Shown piece by piece: positions 27,154-36,187 of a stretch of 64,000 bases of DNA. Positions within the stretch are counted from its first letter, which is position 1. Every line of letters starts with the position of its first letter. The notes beneath the pieces were generated by a model. The model was not told the origin of the DNA. It did not search any database and saw nothing but the letters and a program-made list of their open reading frames with translations. Position numbers and translations under genes: made by a program. This DNA is from Pseudoluteimonas sp047602125 (lineage in GTDB: Bacteria > Pseudomonadota > Gammaproteobacteria > Xanthomonadales > Xanthomonadaceae): contig JASGIB010000001.1 in NCBI GenBank assembly GCA_047602125.1, forward strand, positions 1,364,001 to 1,428,000, in the 5' to 3' direction.

Positions 27154-27453
27154 ATGTTCGACATCGGCTTTTCCGAACTGGTGGTGATCGCGCTGGTGGC
27201 GCTGGTGGTGCTCGGTCCCGAGCGCCTGCCCAAGGCCGCGCGCCTCGCCGGGCTGTGGGTACGCCGCGCGCGCGCGCACTGGTACGCGGTGAAATCGGAG
27301 TTCGAGCAGGAACTGGTCGCCGACGAACTGCGCCGCAGCCTGCACGAGACCAAGGACGCGCTGCACGAAGTCGGCGAATCGCTGCACGAAGCGCAGGCCC
27401 AGGCCAAGCAGACGATCGCCGCCGGCGAAGACGATGGCGAACGACGGGACTGA
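27154..27453 (+). CDS. tatB: Twin-arginine translocase subunit TatB
   Basis: A 99-residue receptor subunit of the Tat system. MFDIGFSELVVIALVALVVLGPERLP is the TatB signature, with the membrane helix followed by the ERLP hinge, then a long amphipathic and charged coiled-coil tail. It begins 21 bases after tatA and overlaps tatC by 20 bases. Confidence 0.96.
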   Translation: MFDIGFSELVVIALVALVVLGPERLPKAARLAGLWVRRARAHWYAVKSEFEQELVADELRRSLHETKDALHEVGESLHEAQAQAKQTIAAGEDDGERRD

Positions 27454-28186
27454 CGCCGATGCCGTCGTCGGTACGCGCCTGATCGCGCACCTGATCGAAC
27501 TGCGTTCGCGCCTGCTGCGCGCGATCGGCGGCTTGCTGCTGGTGCTGATCGCGTTGCTGCCGCTCGCCAACAAACTCTACGCCTGGCTGGCGCAGCCCTT
27601 GCTCGACAAGCTGCCCGCGGGCGGACGTCTCATCGCCACGCAGGTGGCGTCGCCGTTCTTCACGCCGATGAAGCTGGCGTTCTGCGTCGCGTTGATGGCA
27701 TCGATGCCCTGGCTGCTGTACCAGGCGTGGGCCTTCGTCGCGCCGGGCCTGTACAAGCGCGAGAAGCGCCTCGCCCTGCCCCTGCTCGCGTCCGCGCTGG
27801 CGCTGTTCTACGCCGGTTGCGCCTTCGCCTATTTCATCGTGCTGCCGGCGGTCTTCACCTTCCTCAACAAGGTGACGCCGCCGGGCGTGGCGATGATGAC
27901 CGACATCGGCGCCTACCTCGATTTCGTGCTGGCGATCTTCCTCGCCTTCGGCATTTCCTTCGAATTGCCGGTCGCGCTGGTGATCCTGGTGCTGCTCGGC
28001 TGGGTGACGCCGGCGCAACTGCGCGAATGGCGCGGCTACGCCATCGTCGGCATCTTCTTCATCGCCGCGGTGCTCACCCCGCCGGACGTGGTCTCGCAGC
28101 TGCTGCTGGCGCTGCCGATGATCGCGCTGTACGAGCTCGGCATCCTCGCCGCGCGCATGGTCGCGCCGAAGCGGGCACCGGGATGA
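27434..28186 (+). CDS. tatC: Twin-arginine translocase subunit TatC
   Basis: A 250-residue polytopic inner-membrane protein with six predicted helices that recognises twin-arginine signal peptides. HLIELRSRLLRA near the start is the conserved TatC motif, and FELPVALVILVLLGWVTP and AVLTPPDVVSQLLLALPM are typical later segments. It starts within tatB and its stop overlaps the next gene's ATG (ATGA at 28183). Confidence 0.96.
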   Translation: MANDGTDADAVVGTRLIAHLIELRSRLLRAIGGLLLVLIALLPLANKLYAWLAQPLLDKLPAGGRLIATQVASPFFTPMKLAFCVALMASMPWLLYQAWAFVAPGLYKREKRLALPLLASALALFYAGCAFAYFIVLPAVFTFLNKVTPPGVAMMTDIGAYLDFVLAIFLAFGISFELPVALVILVLLGWVTPAQLREWRGYAIVGIFFIAAVLTPPDVVSQLLLALPMIALYELGILAARMVAPKRAPG

Positions 28187-28869
28187 ACGCGGCTTCGCGC
28201 ACGCCAGGCGGTTTGTGGCATCGCTACGCCGCGTGGTCTCTGGATTTCGTGGCGATCTCCGCCATCGCGTGGTTCTTCACGCATGCGAAGGCGCGCGCGG
28301 GCCTCGATGCCGCGGGCGTCGCGTGGAAGCAGTTGTTCGACCACGTGTCGCAGGCGATGTCCGATGCGCTGCTGTCCGGCCGCGACATCCATTCCCTGTC
28401 GCAATCGCTGATGCAGGATCCCGCGGTGCAGGCGGCCGCGCGCGCGATGCAGGACGGCATCGAACAGGCGACCTTGCCGTTCGCATTCGCCTGCGCCGGC
28501 ATCGCCCTGCTCTGGCACGGGCTGGGAGAAGCCTCGCCGTGGCAGGGCTCGCCCGGGAAACGCGCGTTCGGACTGGTCGCCACCGACATCGACGGCAACC
28601 GGCTCGGTGTCGGTCGCGCGTTCGCGCGCCAGCTCGCCGGCGTCGCTTCGTGGATCACGCTCAACCTCGGCCACCTCCTCGCGGCGCTGCCGCCGCAACA
28701 CCGCGCGTTGCACGATGTCATCGCCGGCACGCGCGTGCTGCGCGTCGACGACGCGCCGCGCATGCCGCTGGCGGCGAAACTGTGGCTGTGGCTGCAGGTG
28801 CTGGCCGGCGTGGTCGCGCTGGCCTGGGGTTTCAGCCGCTACGTCGCGCTGCTCGCCTCGATCGGCTGA
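28183..28869 (+). CDS. RDD-family membrane protein
   Basis: A 228-residue inner-membrane protein with three or four predicted membrane helices. It carries the RDD family pattern: an N-terminal WHRYAAWSLDFVAIS helix (R and D present), GSPGKRAFGLVATDIDGNRL, and FARQLAG further on. It overlaps tatC by four bases, so it is translated from the tat operon. RDD proteins are often of unknown function; some transport compatible solutes or sodium ions. Confidence 0.82.
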   Translation: MNAASRTPGGLWHRYAAWSLDFVAISAIAWFFTHAKARAGLDAAGVAWKQLFDHVSQAMSDALLSGRDIHSLSQSLMQDPAVQAAARAMQDGIEQATLPFAFACAGIALLWHGLGEASPWQGSPGKRAFGLVATDIDGNRLGVGRAFARQLAGVASWITLNLGHLLAALPPQHRALHDVIAGTRVLRVDDAPRMPLAAKLWLWLQVLAGVVALAWGFSRYVALLASIG

Positions 28870-28884
28870 TCGAGGCGGGTTCGA

Positions 28885-29790
28885 TCAGGCCTGGAACTGG
28901 TCGGCCGGCGCCGCCGGCGTCGATGCCGATTCGTCGCAGATGTCGCGCCACATGTAGTACATGACGCCGAACAACACCACGTACAGCCCGAGCAGGAAGG
29001 CGAACACCAACGGGATCGCCAGCAGCACGGCCAGCGTCTTGCTGAGCGCGGCGACCACGCCGATCACCAGGGCCACGATCATCACCACCACCACCAGCAC
29101 GATGTAGGCGATGAAGGCCATGACCGCGAGCAGGACGATGGGCAGCACGTTCTTCAAGGTGCCGGCCATGCCGTCGGACAGCGCTTCGATGACGCCGCGC
29201 CCGCCGATCGAGACCTGGCCGAAACCGATGCTGTAGACCCCGCCCATGAACAACGCCACCAGCGTGCCGAGGCCCAGGACCTTGCCGAAACCGGCCGGCA
29301 GCGCGCCGACGTCCGGCGGCGCGCCCGGATTGGATTGCGCGGTGGTGATCAGGTTCCAGTACCAATGCATGAAGTCCTGGCCGAACATGTAGATCACGAT
29401 CAGGAACAGGCCGATGTAGATCGCGGTCATCAACAGGCCGAAGCCGATCAGGCGCCCCGCGCCTTGGCCCGAACGGAACGTATCGAACACCGCCCCCGCA
29501 CGCGTCGGGCGGCCGTTCTCGGCGGCGTCGATCACCCGCAGCAGCCCGCCGATCAGCAGGGGATACAGGACGATCGAAAACAGCGTGGTCAGGCCGATGA
29601 CGGACATCACCGCGGACGGCTCCAGCTTCAGGCCGTACTGCAGGCTCAGCTGGACGATGCTCGGGATCAACGCGATCAGCGCGACCCATGCGACCGCGCC
29701 GAAGATCGCCTTCGGGTTGTTGCGGCCCAGGTTCACCGCGCGCATCAACCAGTCCCAGCCCCTGGCCGGCCCCACTGCCTTCGTCGTCAT
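28885..29790 (-). CDS. Polytopic membrane protein (BPSS1780-like)
   Basis: A 301-residue inner-membrane protein with about six hydrophobic segments, starting MTTKAVGPARGWDWLMRAVN, where the ARGWDWL-type N-terminus before the first helix recalls the BPSS1780 family. No catalytic motif is visible. It is convergent with the RDD gene (15-base gap) and follows the glutamine amidotransferase gene by 26 bases on the same strand, so these two may form an operon. Confidence 0.72.
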   Translation of the reverse strand: MTTKAVGPARGWDWLMRAVNLGRNNPKAIFGAVAWVALIALIPSIVQLSLQYGLKLEPSAVMSVIGLTTLFSIVLYPLLIGGLLRVIDAAENGRPTRAGAVFDTFRSGQGAGRLIGFGLLMTAIYIGLFLIVIYMFGQDFMHWYWNLITTAQSNPGAPPDVGALPAGFGKVLGLGTLVALFMGGVYSIGFGQVSIGGRGVIEALSDGMAGTLKNVLPIVLLAVMAFIAYIVLVVVVMIVALVIGVVAALSKTLAVLLAIPLVFAFLLGLYVVLFGVMYYMWRDICDESASTPAAPADQFQA

Positions 29791-29816
29791 TCCCTGATTC
29801 CCCGTCGGATTCGAAT

Positions 29817-30536
29817 TCAGATTCCCCGCCGCGCATGGCGCACGAAGCGCCGCAGCACGCGCCGCGCCTGCGGCGTCGCGGAAATGGTACGCGATAGCTG
29901 CCTTGGGCAACGGCCTTCCCCGCGCAATGCTTCTTCGCGCGCATTCACGTAGCCGCGCATGTGGGTGGCGCTGAACTCGGGGTGGAACTGCAATCCCCAC
30001 GCGGCCTCGCCCCAGCGGAATGCGTGGCAGGCGTCGTGCACGGAACGCGCGAGCACGGTCGCGCCCTCGGGCGGGCGCAACACGCTCTGCAAATGCGTGG
30101 CCTGCGCCGGGAAGCGTTCGGGCAGGCCGGCGAACAACGGGTCGTCCGCCGCCGGCGGCTGCAGGTCGAGTTCGACGGTGCCCATTTCGCGGCCGCCGGG
30201 GTGGTAGCCGACTTCGCCGCCCAGCGCATGCGCGAGCAGCTGGTGGCCGTAGCAGATGCCGAGCAGCGGCATGCCCGCGTGCGCGGCCTCGCGCAGCCAC
30301 CCGGCGCTGCGTTCGCTCCAGTCGGCGCGCTCGGTGACCATCGCGCCCGAGCCGGTGACGATGGTGCCGGCGAAGCCTTCGCGCGACGGCAGTTCGACGC
30401 CGTGTTCGACATCCACCACCACCGCCTCGTCGCGGGCCAGCCCGGCGGCGACGCGGATCCAGTGCGGGAAGCCGCCGTGGCGGCGCATCGAGGCGACCGG
30501 CTGCCCGGTTTCGAGGATCAGGAAAGGCGCAGGCAT
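29817..30536 (-). CDS. Class I glutamine amidotransferase
   Basis: A 239-residue cytoplasmic amidotransferase-like protein. It has the nucleophile Cys in LLGICYGHQLLA and the catalytic His and Glu in LQFHPEFSATH. The layout resembles the GMP-synthase-type GATase proteins (YbgJ/GuaA-like stand-alone), which hydrolyse glutamine or gamma-glutamyl compounds. The start may be 30536 (MPAPFLILETGQ) or 30572; I prefer the former because the family begins with this strand. It diverges from glyQ. Confidence 0.85.
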   Translation of the reverse strand: MPAPFLILETGQPVASMRRHGGFPHWIRVAAGLARDEAVVVDVEHGVELPSREGFAGTIVTGSGAMVTERADWSERSAGWLREAAHAGMPLLGICYGHQLLAHALGGEVGYHPGGREMGTVELDLQPPAADDPLFAGLPERFPAQATHLQSVLRPPEGATVLARSVHDACHAFRWGEAAWGLQFHPEFSATHMRGYVNAREEALRGEGRCPRQLSRTISATPQARRVLRRFVRHARRGI

Positions 30537-30606
30537 CGGGCGGCGGCCATGAGGGACGAAAGAACGCGCCATTTATACTAGCGAAACTGCATTTCCCGGC
30601 CTTGCC

Positions 30607-31539
<933 letters not shown>

Positions 31540-31654
31540 GGGCCGGCGAAGAAACGTCGCGACCCGATCGCAACGCAACTCACCGAACCCTCATCCGCCC
31601 TTCGGGCACCTTCTCCCGGCGGGAGAAGGGAAATGCAACGACAAAGAGCCGCAC

Positions 31655-33826
31655 ATGACCGCAATGCAACCGCTCCTGATCGAACTCGGCACCGAGGAAT
31701 TGCCGGTCAAGGCCCTGCCCGGACTCGCGCAGGCGCTGTTCGACGGCGTGCTCGCCGCGCTGGAGAAACGCGGCATCGCGGTCGAACGCGGCGATGCGAA
31801 GCCCTTGTATTCGCCGCGCCGCCTCGCGGTGCTGTTGCCGGGCATCGCGACCGAACAACCGGAGCAGGCGTCGGAAGTGCTCGGTCCCTACCTCAACATC
31901 GCACTCGACGGCGAAGGCAAGCCGACCAGGGCGCTGGAAGGGTTCGCGGCGAAGGCCGGCGTCGAGTGGACGCAACTCGACAAGCTGAGCGATGCCAAGG
32001 GCGAACGCTTCGTGCATCGTTCGACCAGGTCCGGCGCAAAGACTTCCGAATTGCTGCCGGAGGTCCTGCGCGAAGCCATCGCCGCGATGCCGATTCCCAA
32101 GCCCATGCGCTGGGGCGACCACGATTACGCCTTCGCGCGGCCGGTGCACTGGCTGGTGCTGCTGCTCGGCGATGCCATCGTCGAAGCCGGACTGTTCGGC
32201 GTGCGCGCCGACCGCATGAGCCGCGGCCATCGCTTCCTGCACGACAAGCCGGTGTGGATCGGGAATCCGGACGATTACGTCGATGCGATGCGCGGCGCGA
32301 AGGTGCTGGTCGATACCGACGAGCGCCGCACGCGGGTCGAGCGCGAAGTGCATGCCGCGGCGAAGGCCGTCGGCGGCGTCGCGCGCATCGACGGCGACAA
32401 CCTCGAGCAGGTGAACTGCCTCAACGAGTGGCCGGTTGCGGTCGCCTGCGCATTCGAGCGCGACTTCCTCGCGGTGCCGCAGGAAGCGCTGGTCGCGACC
32501 ATGGAGGCGAACCAGAAGTTCTTCCCGGTGCTCGACGCCGGGGGCAAGCTCACCGAGCACTTCATCGGCATCGCCAATGTCGAATCGAAGGACGCGGCCG
32601 AAATCCGCAAGGGCTACGAACGCGTGATCCGCCCGCGTTTCGCCGACGCAAAGTTCTTCTTCGACGAAGACCTGAAGCAGGGCCTCGCGGCGATGGGCGA
32701 AGGCCTGAAGACCGTCACCTACCAGGCCAAGCTCGGCACCGTCGCCGACAAGGTCGCGCGCGTGGCCGCATTGGCCGAAACGATCGCGCCGCAGGTGAAC
32801 GTCGATCCGAAACTCGCGCGACAGGCCGCGGAACTGGCGAAGAACGACCTGCAGAGCCGCATGGTCAACGAATTCCCGGAACTGCAGGGCATCGCCGGGC
32901 GCTACTACGCCAAGGCCGGCGGCGCGCCGGCCGAGGTCGCGCTCGCCATCGACGAGGCCTACCAGCCGCGCTTCGCCGGCGACGACATCGCGTTGTCGCC
33001 GCTCGGGAAAGTCCTTGCGATCGCGGAACGCCTCGACACGCTCGCCGGTGGTTTCGCCGCGGGCCTGAAGCCGACCGGGAACAAGGATCCGTTCGCGCTG
33101 CGGCGCAATGCGCTTGGGTTGGCGAGGACGATCATCGAAAGCGGGTTTGATATTGATCTGAAGACACTGATCTATCGCGCATACGAAGCCGCGACAATGT
33201 CAATGTCAGATGTAACCTTGCGACAAAAACACGATGCTGCGGAAGCAGCCCGTGCAAAGGGTGTTGGTGCACCGACAGCCCATTCCAATGCTCGCTCGTT
33301 GAGTTCATCGGAGTTGGACGAACTCTACGACTTCATCCTCGACCGCCTGCGCGGCTACTACGCCGACAAGGGCGTTCCCGCCGCGCACTTCAATGCCGTC
33401 GCCGAGAAACGTCCTGCGTCGCTGTACGACTTCGACCGCCGCATCGACGCGATCGGCACCTTCGCGCAACTGCCCGAAGCCGAAGCGCTGGCCGCGGCCA
33501 ACAAGCGCATCGGCAACATCCTGAAGAAGGCGGACATCGAGATTCCGCCAATCGAGGATGCCGACCTGCTGCGCGAACCGGCGGAACTCGCACTGGCCGA
33601 AGCGGTGGAGGCGGTGTATGGCGAAACCGGCCACACGCTGGCGCACGGCGATTACGTCGACGCGCTCGCCCACCTCGCGCGGCTGCGTCCGCAGGTCGAT
33701 GCGTTCTTCGACCAGGTGATGGTGAACATGGACGACGAGGCGCTGCGCCGCAACCGCCTCGCCCTGCTCAAGCGCCTCGCCGACCGCCTCGGCAGCGTCG
33801 CCGCGATTGAGCACCTTTCGACCTGA
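31655..33826 (+). CDS. glyS: Glycyl-tRNA synthetase beta subunit
   Basis: A 723-residue subunit with LLIELGTEELPVKAL at the start, FLHDKPVWI, NLEQVNCLNEWPVAVAC, VTMEANQKFFPV-like blocks and a C-terminal anticodon-binding region with YDFILDRLRGYYAD and VNMDDEALRRNRLALL. The family is usually about 690 residues. Residues about 500-550 (33150-33318) form an extra polar stretch (ATMSMSDVTLRQKHD ... SSELDE) with markedly lower G+C and different codon choice than the rest. The frame is intact. ATG at 31655 (AAAGAG upstream); an ATG at 31664 is also possible. Confidence 0.94.
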   Translation: MTAMQPLLIELGTEELPVKALPGLAQALFDGVLAALEKRGIAVERGDAKPLYSPRRLAVLLPGIATEQPEQASEVLGPYLNIALDGEGKPTRALEGFAAKAGVEWTQLDKLSDAKGERFVHRSTRSGAKTSELLPEVLREAIAAMPIPKPMRWGDHDYAFARPVHWLVLLLGDAIVEAGLFGVRADRMSRGHRFLHDKPVWIGNPDDYVDAMRGAKVLVDTDERRTRVEREVHAAAKAVGGVARIDGDNLEQVNCLNEWPVAVACAFERDFLAVPQEALVATMEANQKFFPVLDAGGKLTEHFIGIANVESKDAAEIRKGYERVIRPRFADAKFFFDEDLKQGLAAMGEGLKTVTYQAKLGTVADKVARVAALAETIAPQVNVDPKLARQAAELAKNDLQSRMVNEFPELQGIAGRYYAKAGGAPAEVALAIDEAYQPRFAGDDIALSPLGKVLAIAERLDTLAGGFAAGLKPTGNKDPFALRRNALGLARTIIESGFDIDLKTLIYRAYEAATMSMSDVTLRQKHDAAEAARAKGVGAPTAHSNARSLSSSELDELYDFILDRLRGYYADKGVPAAHFNAVAEKRPASLYDFDRRIDAIGTFAQLPEAEALAAANKRIGNILKKADIEIPPIEDADLLREPAELALAEAVEAVYGETGHTLAHGDYVDALAHLARLRPQVDAFFDQVMVNMDDEALRRNRLALLKRLADRLGSVAAIEHLST

Positions 33827-33835
33827 GGACGCGCC

Positions 33836-34255
33836 ATGGCGAACCGCATCCCGATTCGCATCGCTGCCGCGCTGCTGGCGCTCATTCCCGCCATCGCCGG
33901 CGCGGACCAGTTCGCCTACCTCGACCTGAAGCAGGCCTTGGCCGCGCTGGATGCGCTCGACCACGCGCCGCGCACCGTGCAGGCGTTCTGCGCGCCCTGC
34001 GGCGATGCGCGCGCCACCCGGATCGAGGTCCGCGACATGGGCATCGCCCGGGTCTGGGACGACCGCGGTTCCGCGCGACCCTACGCCGACGGCGATGGCC
34101 GCACGTTCTGGGAAGTGGAAATCAACGGCACGGGCATCGATCTCGCCTACGTCTACGTGCAGGCGCCGGCCGGCTGGGACAACCTCGCGCTGAAGCTCGG
34201 CCTCGGCGCGACCGACGTGCCGCGGACGCTGCCGGCGGACAAGATTTCGCGCTGA
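33836..34255 (+). CDS. Small secreted protein, unknown function
   Basis: A 139-residue protein with signal peptide MANRIPIRIAAALLALIPAIAGA and a mature domain containing a CAPCGD cysteine pair and several aromatic strands (FWEVEINGTGIDLAYVYVQ). I do not recognise the family. It starts ten bases after glyS with a GAGGAC ribosome site, so it may be read with glyS, and precedes tamA. Confidence 0.72.
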   Translation: MANRIPIRIAAALLALIPAIAGADQFAYLDLKQALAALDALDHAPRTVQAFCAPCGDARATRIEVRDMGIARVWDDRGSARPYADGDGRTFWEVEINGTGIDLAYVYVQAPAGWDNLALKLGLGATDVPRTLPADKISR

Positions 34256-34306
34256 CCGCGCGGCCGGGTTAATCGCGCGTTGACGCGCGGCGGCTATCCT
34301 GCGCCG

Positions 34307-36187
34307 ATGCGACCCCGCCTCCCCCGCCTGCCGCTGCTGCTCCTGTGTTGCGCGGCGGCGTTGCCGGCGCGCGCGATCACGGTGGAGAAGATCCACGTCG
34401 AAGGCCTGTCCGACCCGGAGATGGTCGAGAACGTGCGCGTCTCGCTTTCGCTCAGCGATGCCGTCGGAAAGGACGTCAGCGGACGCCGCCTCGGCTACCT
34501 GCTGCGCGAAGCCGAGGCCGAAACCCGCGAGGCGCTGGAACCCTTCGGCTACTACTCGCCGACGATCGTCGTGCAGCGCAGCGACCGCAGCGCGCCGGAA
34601 AGCGCGGACGATCCCGCAGCATCCACACCGGCACCGGACGCGACCGCGGCGGCTTCGCCCGAAGCGCGCGCGGCGCGCGCGAACCGAACGCTGTCGGTGT
34701 CGATCCGGGTCGAGCTCGGCGAGCCGGTGCGCGTGCGCGGATTCAACGTCGGCGTGGATGGCGGCGGCGCGGCCGACAAGACCGTGCGCGCGGCGCTGGA
34801 TGCGTTCGCGCCGAAGCCCGGCGCGGTGCTCGACCACGCGGTTTACGAATCGAGCAAGTCGCAGGTCAGCCGCGCGCTCGCCGCGCACGGCTATTTCGAC
34901 GCGGATTTCTCCTCGCATCGGGTCGAAGTCACCCGCGCCGAACACGCCGCCGATATCGACCTGCGCTGGACCAGCGGCGAACGCCATGCGCTGGGCGAGG
35001 CGACGTTCACGCAAACGCCGAAGGCGATCATCCGCGACAAGCTGCTGCGCAAGCTGGTGCGCTGGACGCCCGGCGATCCCTACGACGAAGCCGAACTCGA
35101 CCGCCTGCGCCGCTCGCTGGTCGGGCTGGATTATTTCGGCCTCGTCGACGTGTCGTCGAAACCCGAGGACGCGAAGGACCTGCGCGTGCCGGTGCAGGTC
35201 GACCTCACCCCCGCGCCGCGCAGCATCTACACCGCGGGCCTGAGCTACGGCACCGCCAGCGGCCCGGGCGTGCGTTTCGGCATCGAACGCCGCTACCTCA
35301 ATTCGCGCGGGCACAAGGCGCTGGCGCAGGTGGATTACGCGCGCGACCGCAAGACGCTGACGCTGCAGTACCGCGTGCCCGCGTTCGCCTGGCTGGACGG
35401 CTGGTACACCGCCAGCCTGCAGGGCGCGGACATCCAGGACGACTACGTCAACAGCCGGCGGGTGGAATTCGTCGCCAGCCGCAGCGGCCAGTTCAACGAC
35501 TACCTCAACCTCGTCGCCGCGATGCATGCCTTGCGCGAACGCTGGGCCTACAACGTCGATGGCGATGACACGACCTCGTCGACCGACTTCCGCTACGCCA
35601 GCTTCGTGTATCCGTCGCTGAGCGCGGAATACATCGACGTCGACAATCGCCTCGCCCCGCGCCGCGGCGCCGGCGGGACGCTGATGCTGCGCGGCGGACG
35701 CGGCGGCAGCGACTACGGCACCACCTTCGCGCAGGTGGACGCGACCGCGGCGTGGTTCCACGGCTTCGATGCGGACAGCCGGCTGATCGTGCGCGGCGAA
35801 CTCGGCCATACCTTCAGCGGCGAACTGCTCGACCTGCCGCCCAGCCTGCGCTTCTACGCCGGCGGCGACCGCAGCGTGCGCGGCTACGGCTGGCACGAGA
35901 TCGGCCCGCGCATCGAGACCGACGGTGGCCGCTACTACACCGGCGCATCGAACGTCGTCACCGGCAGCGTGGAATACGAACGCTATTTCAAGGGGCCGTG
36001 GGGCGCCGCGGTCTTCGTCGACAGCGGCAGCGCCTTCGACGGCAAGAAGCCGGACATGCACACCGGCATCGGTATCGGCCTGCGCTGGCGTTCGCCGGTC
36101 GGGCCGGTGCGCATCGACATCGCGCGCGGGCTGGACGATCCGGATTCGCCGTTCACCATCGGCCTCAACATCGGTGCCGACCTGTGA
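34307..36187 (+). CDS. tamA: Translocation and assembly module subunit TamA (Omp85 family)
   Basis: A 626-residue outer-membrane protein: signal peptide (LLLLCCAAALPARA), POTRA domains (about residues 25-270, beginning ITVEKIHVEGLSD) and a C-terminal 16-stranded barrel with the Omp85 motif DRSVRGYGWHEIGPR. The C-terminal strand ends IGLNIGADL. An Ala/Pro-rich insert separates the first POTRA domains (about 96-127). TAM helps assemble certain outer-membrane proteins. TATCCT (34295-34300) ends six bases before the ATG, indicating a leaderless transcript. The stop overlaps the GTG start of tamB. Confidence 0.93.
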   Translation: MRPRLPRLPLLLLCCAAALPARAITVEKIHVEGLSDPEMVENVRVSLSLSDAVGKDVSGRRLGYLLREAEAETREALEPFGYYSPTIVVQRSDRSAPESADDPAASTPAPDATAAASPEARAARANRTLSVSIRVELGEPVRVRGFNVGVDGGGAADKTVRAALDAFAPKPGAVLDHAVYESSKSQVSRALAAHGYFDADFSSHRVEVTRAEHAADIDLRWTSGERHALGEATFTQTPKAIIRDKLLRKLVRWTPGDPYDEAELDRLRRSLVGLDYFGLVDVSSKPEDAKDLRVPVQVDLTPAPRSIYTAGLSYGTASGPGVRFGIERRYLNSRGHKALAQVDYARDRKTLTLQYRVPAFAWLDGWYTASLQGADIQDDYVNSRRVEFVASRSGQFNDYLNLVAAMHALRERWAYNVDGDDTTSSTDFRYASFVYPSLSAEYIDVDNRLAPRRGAGGTLMLRGGRGGSDYGTTFAQVDATAAWFHGFDADSRLIVRGELGHTFSGELLDLPPSLRFYAGGDRSVRGYGWHEIGPRIETDGGRYYTGASNVVTGSVEYERYFKGPWGAAVFVDSGSAFDGKKPDMHTGIGIGLRWRSPVGPVRIDIARGLDDPDSPFTIGLNIGADL

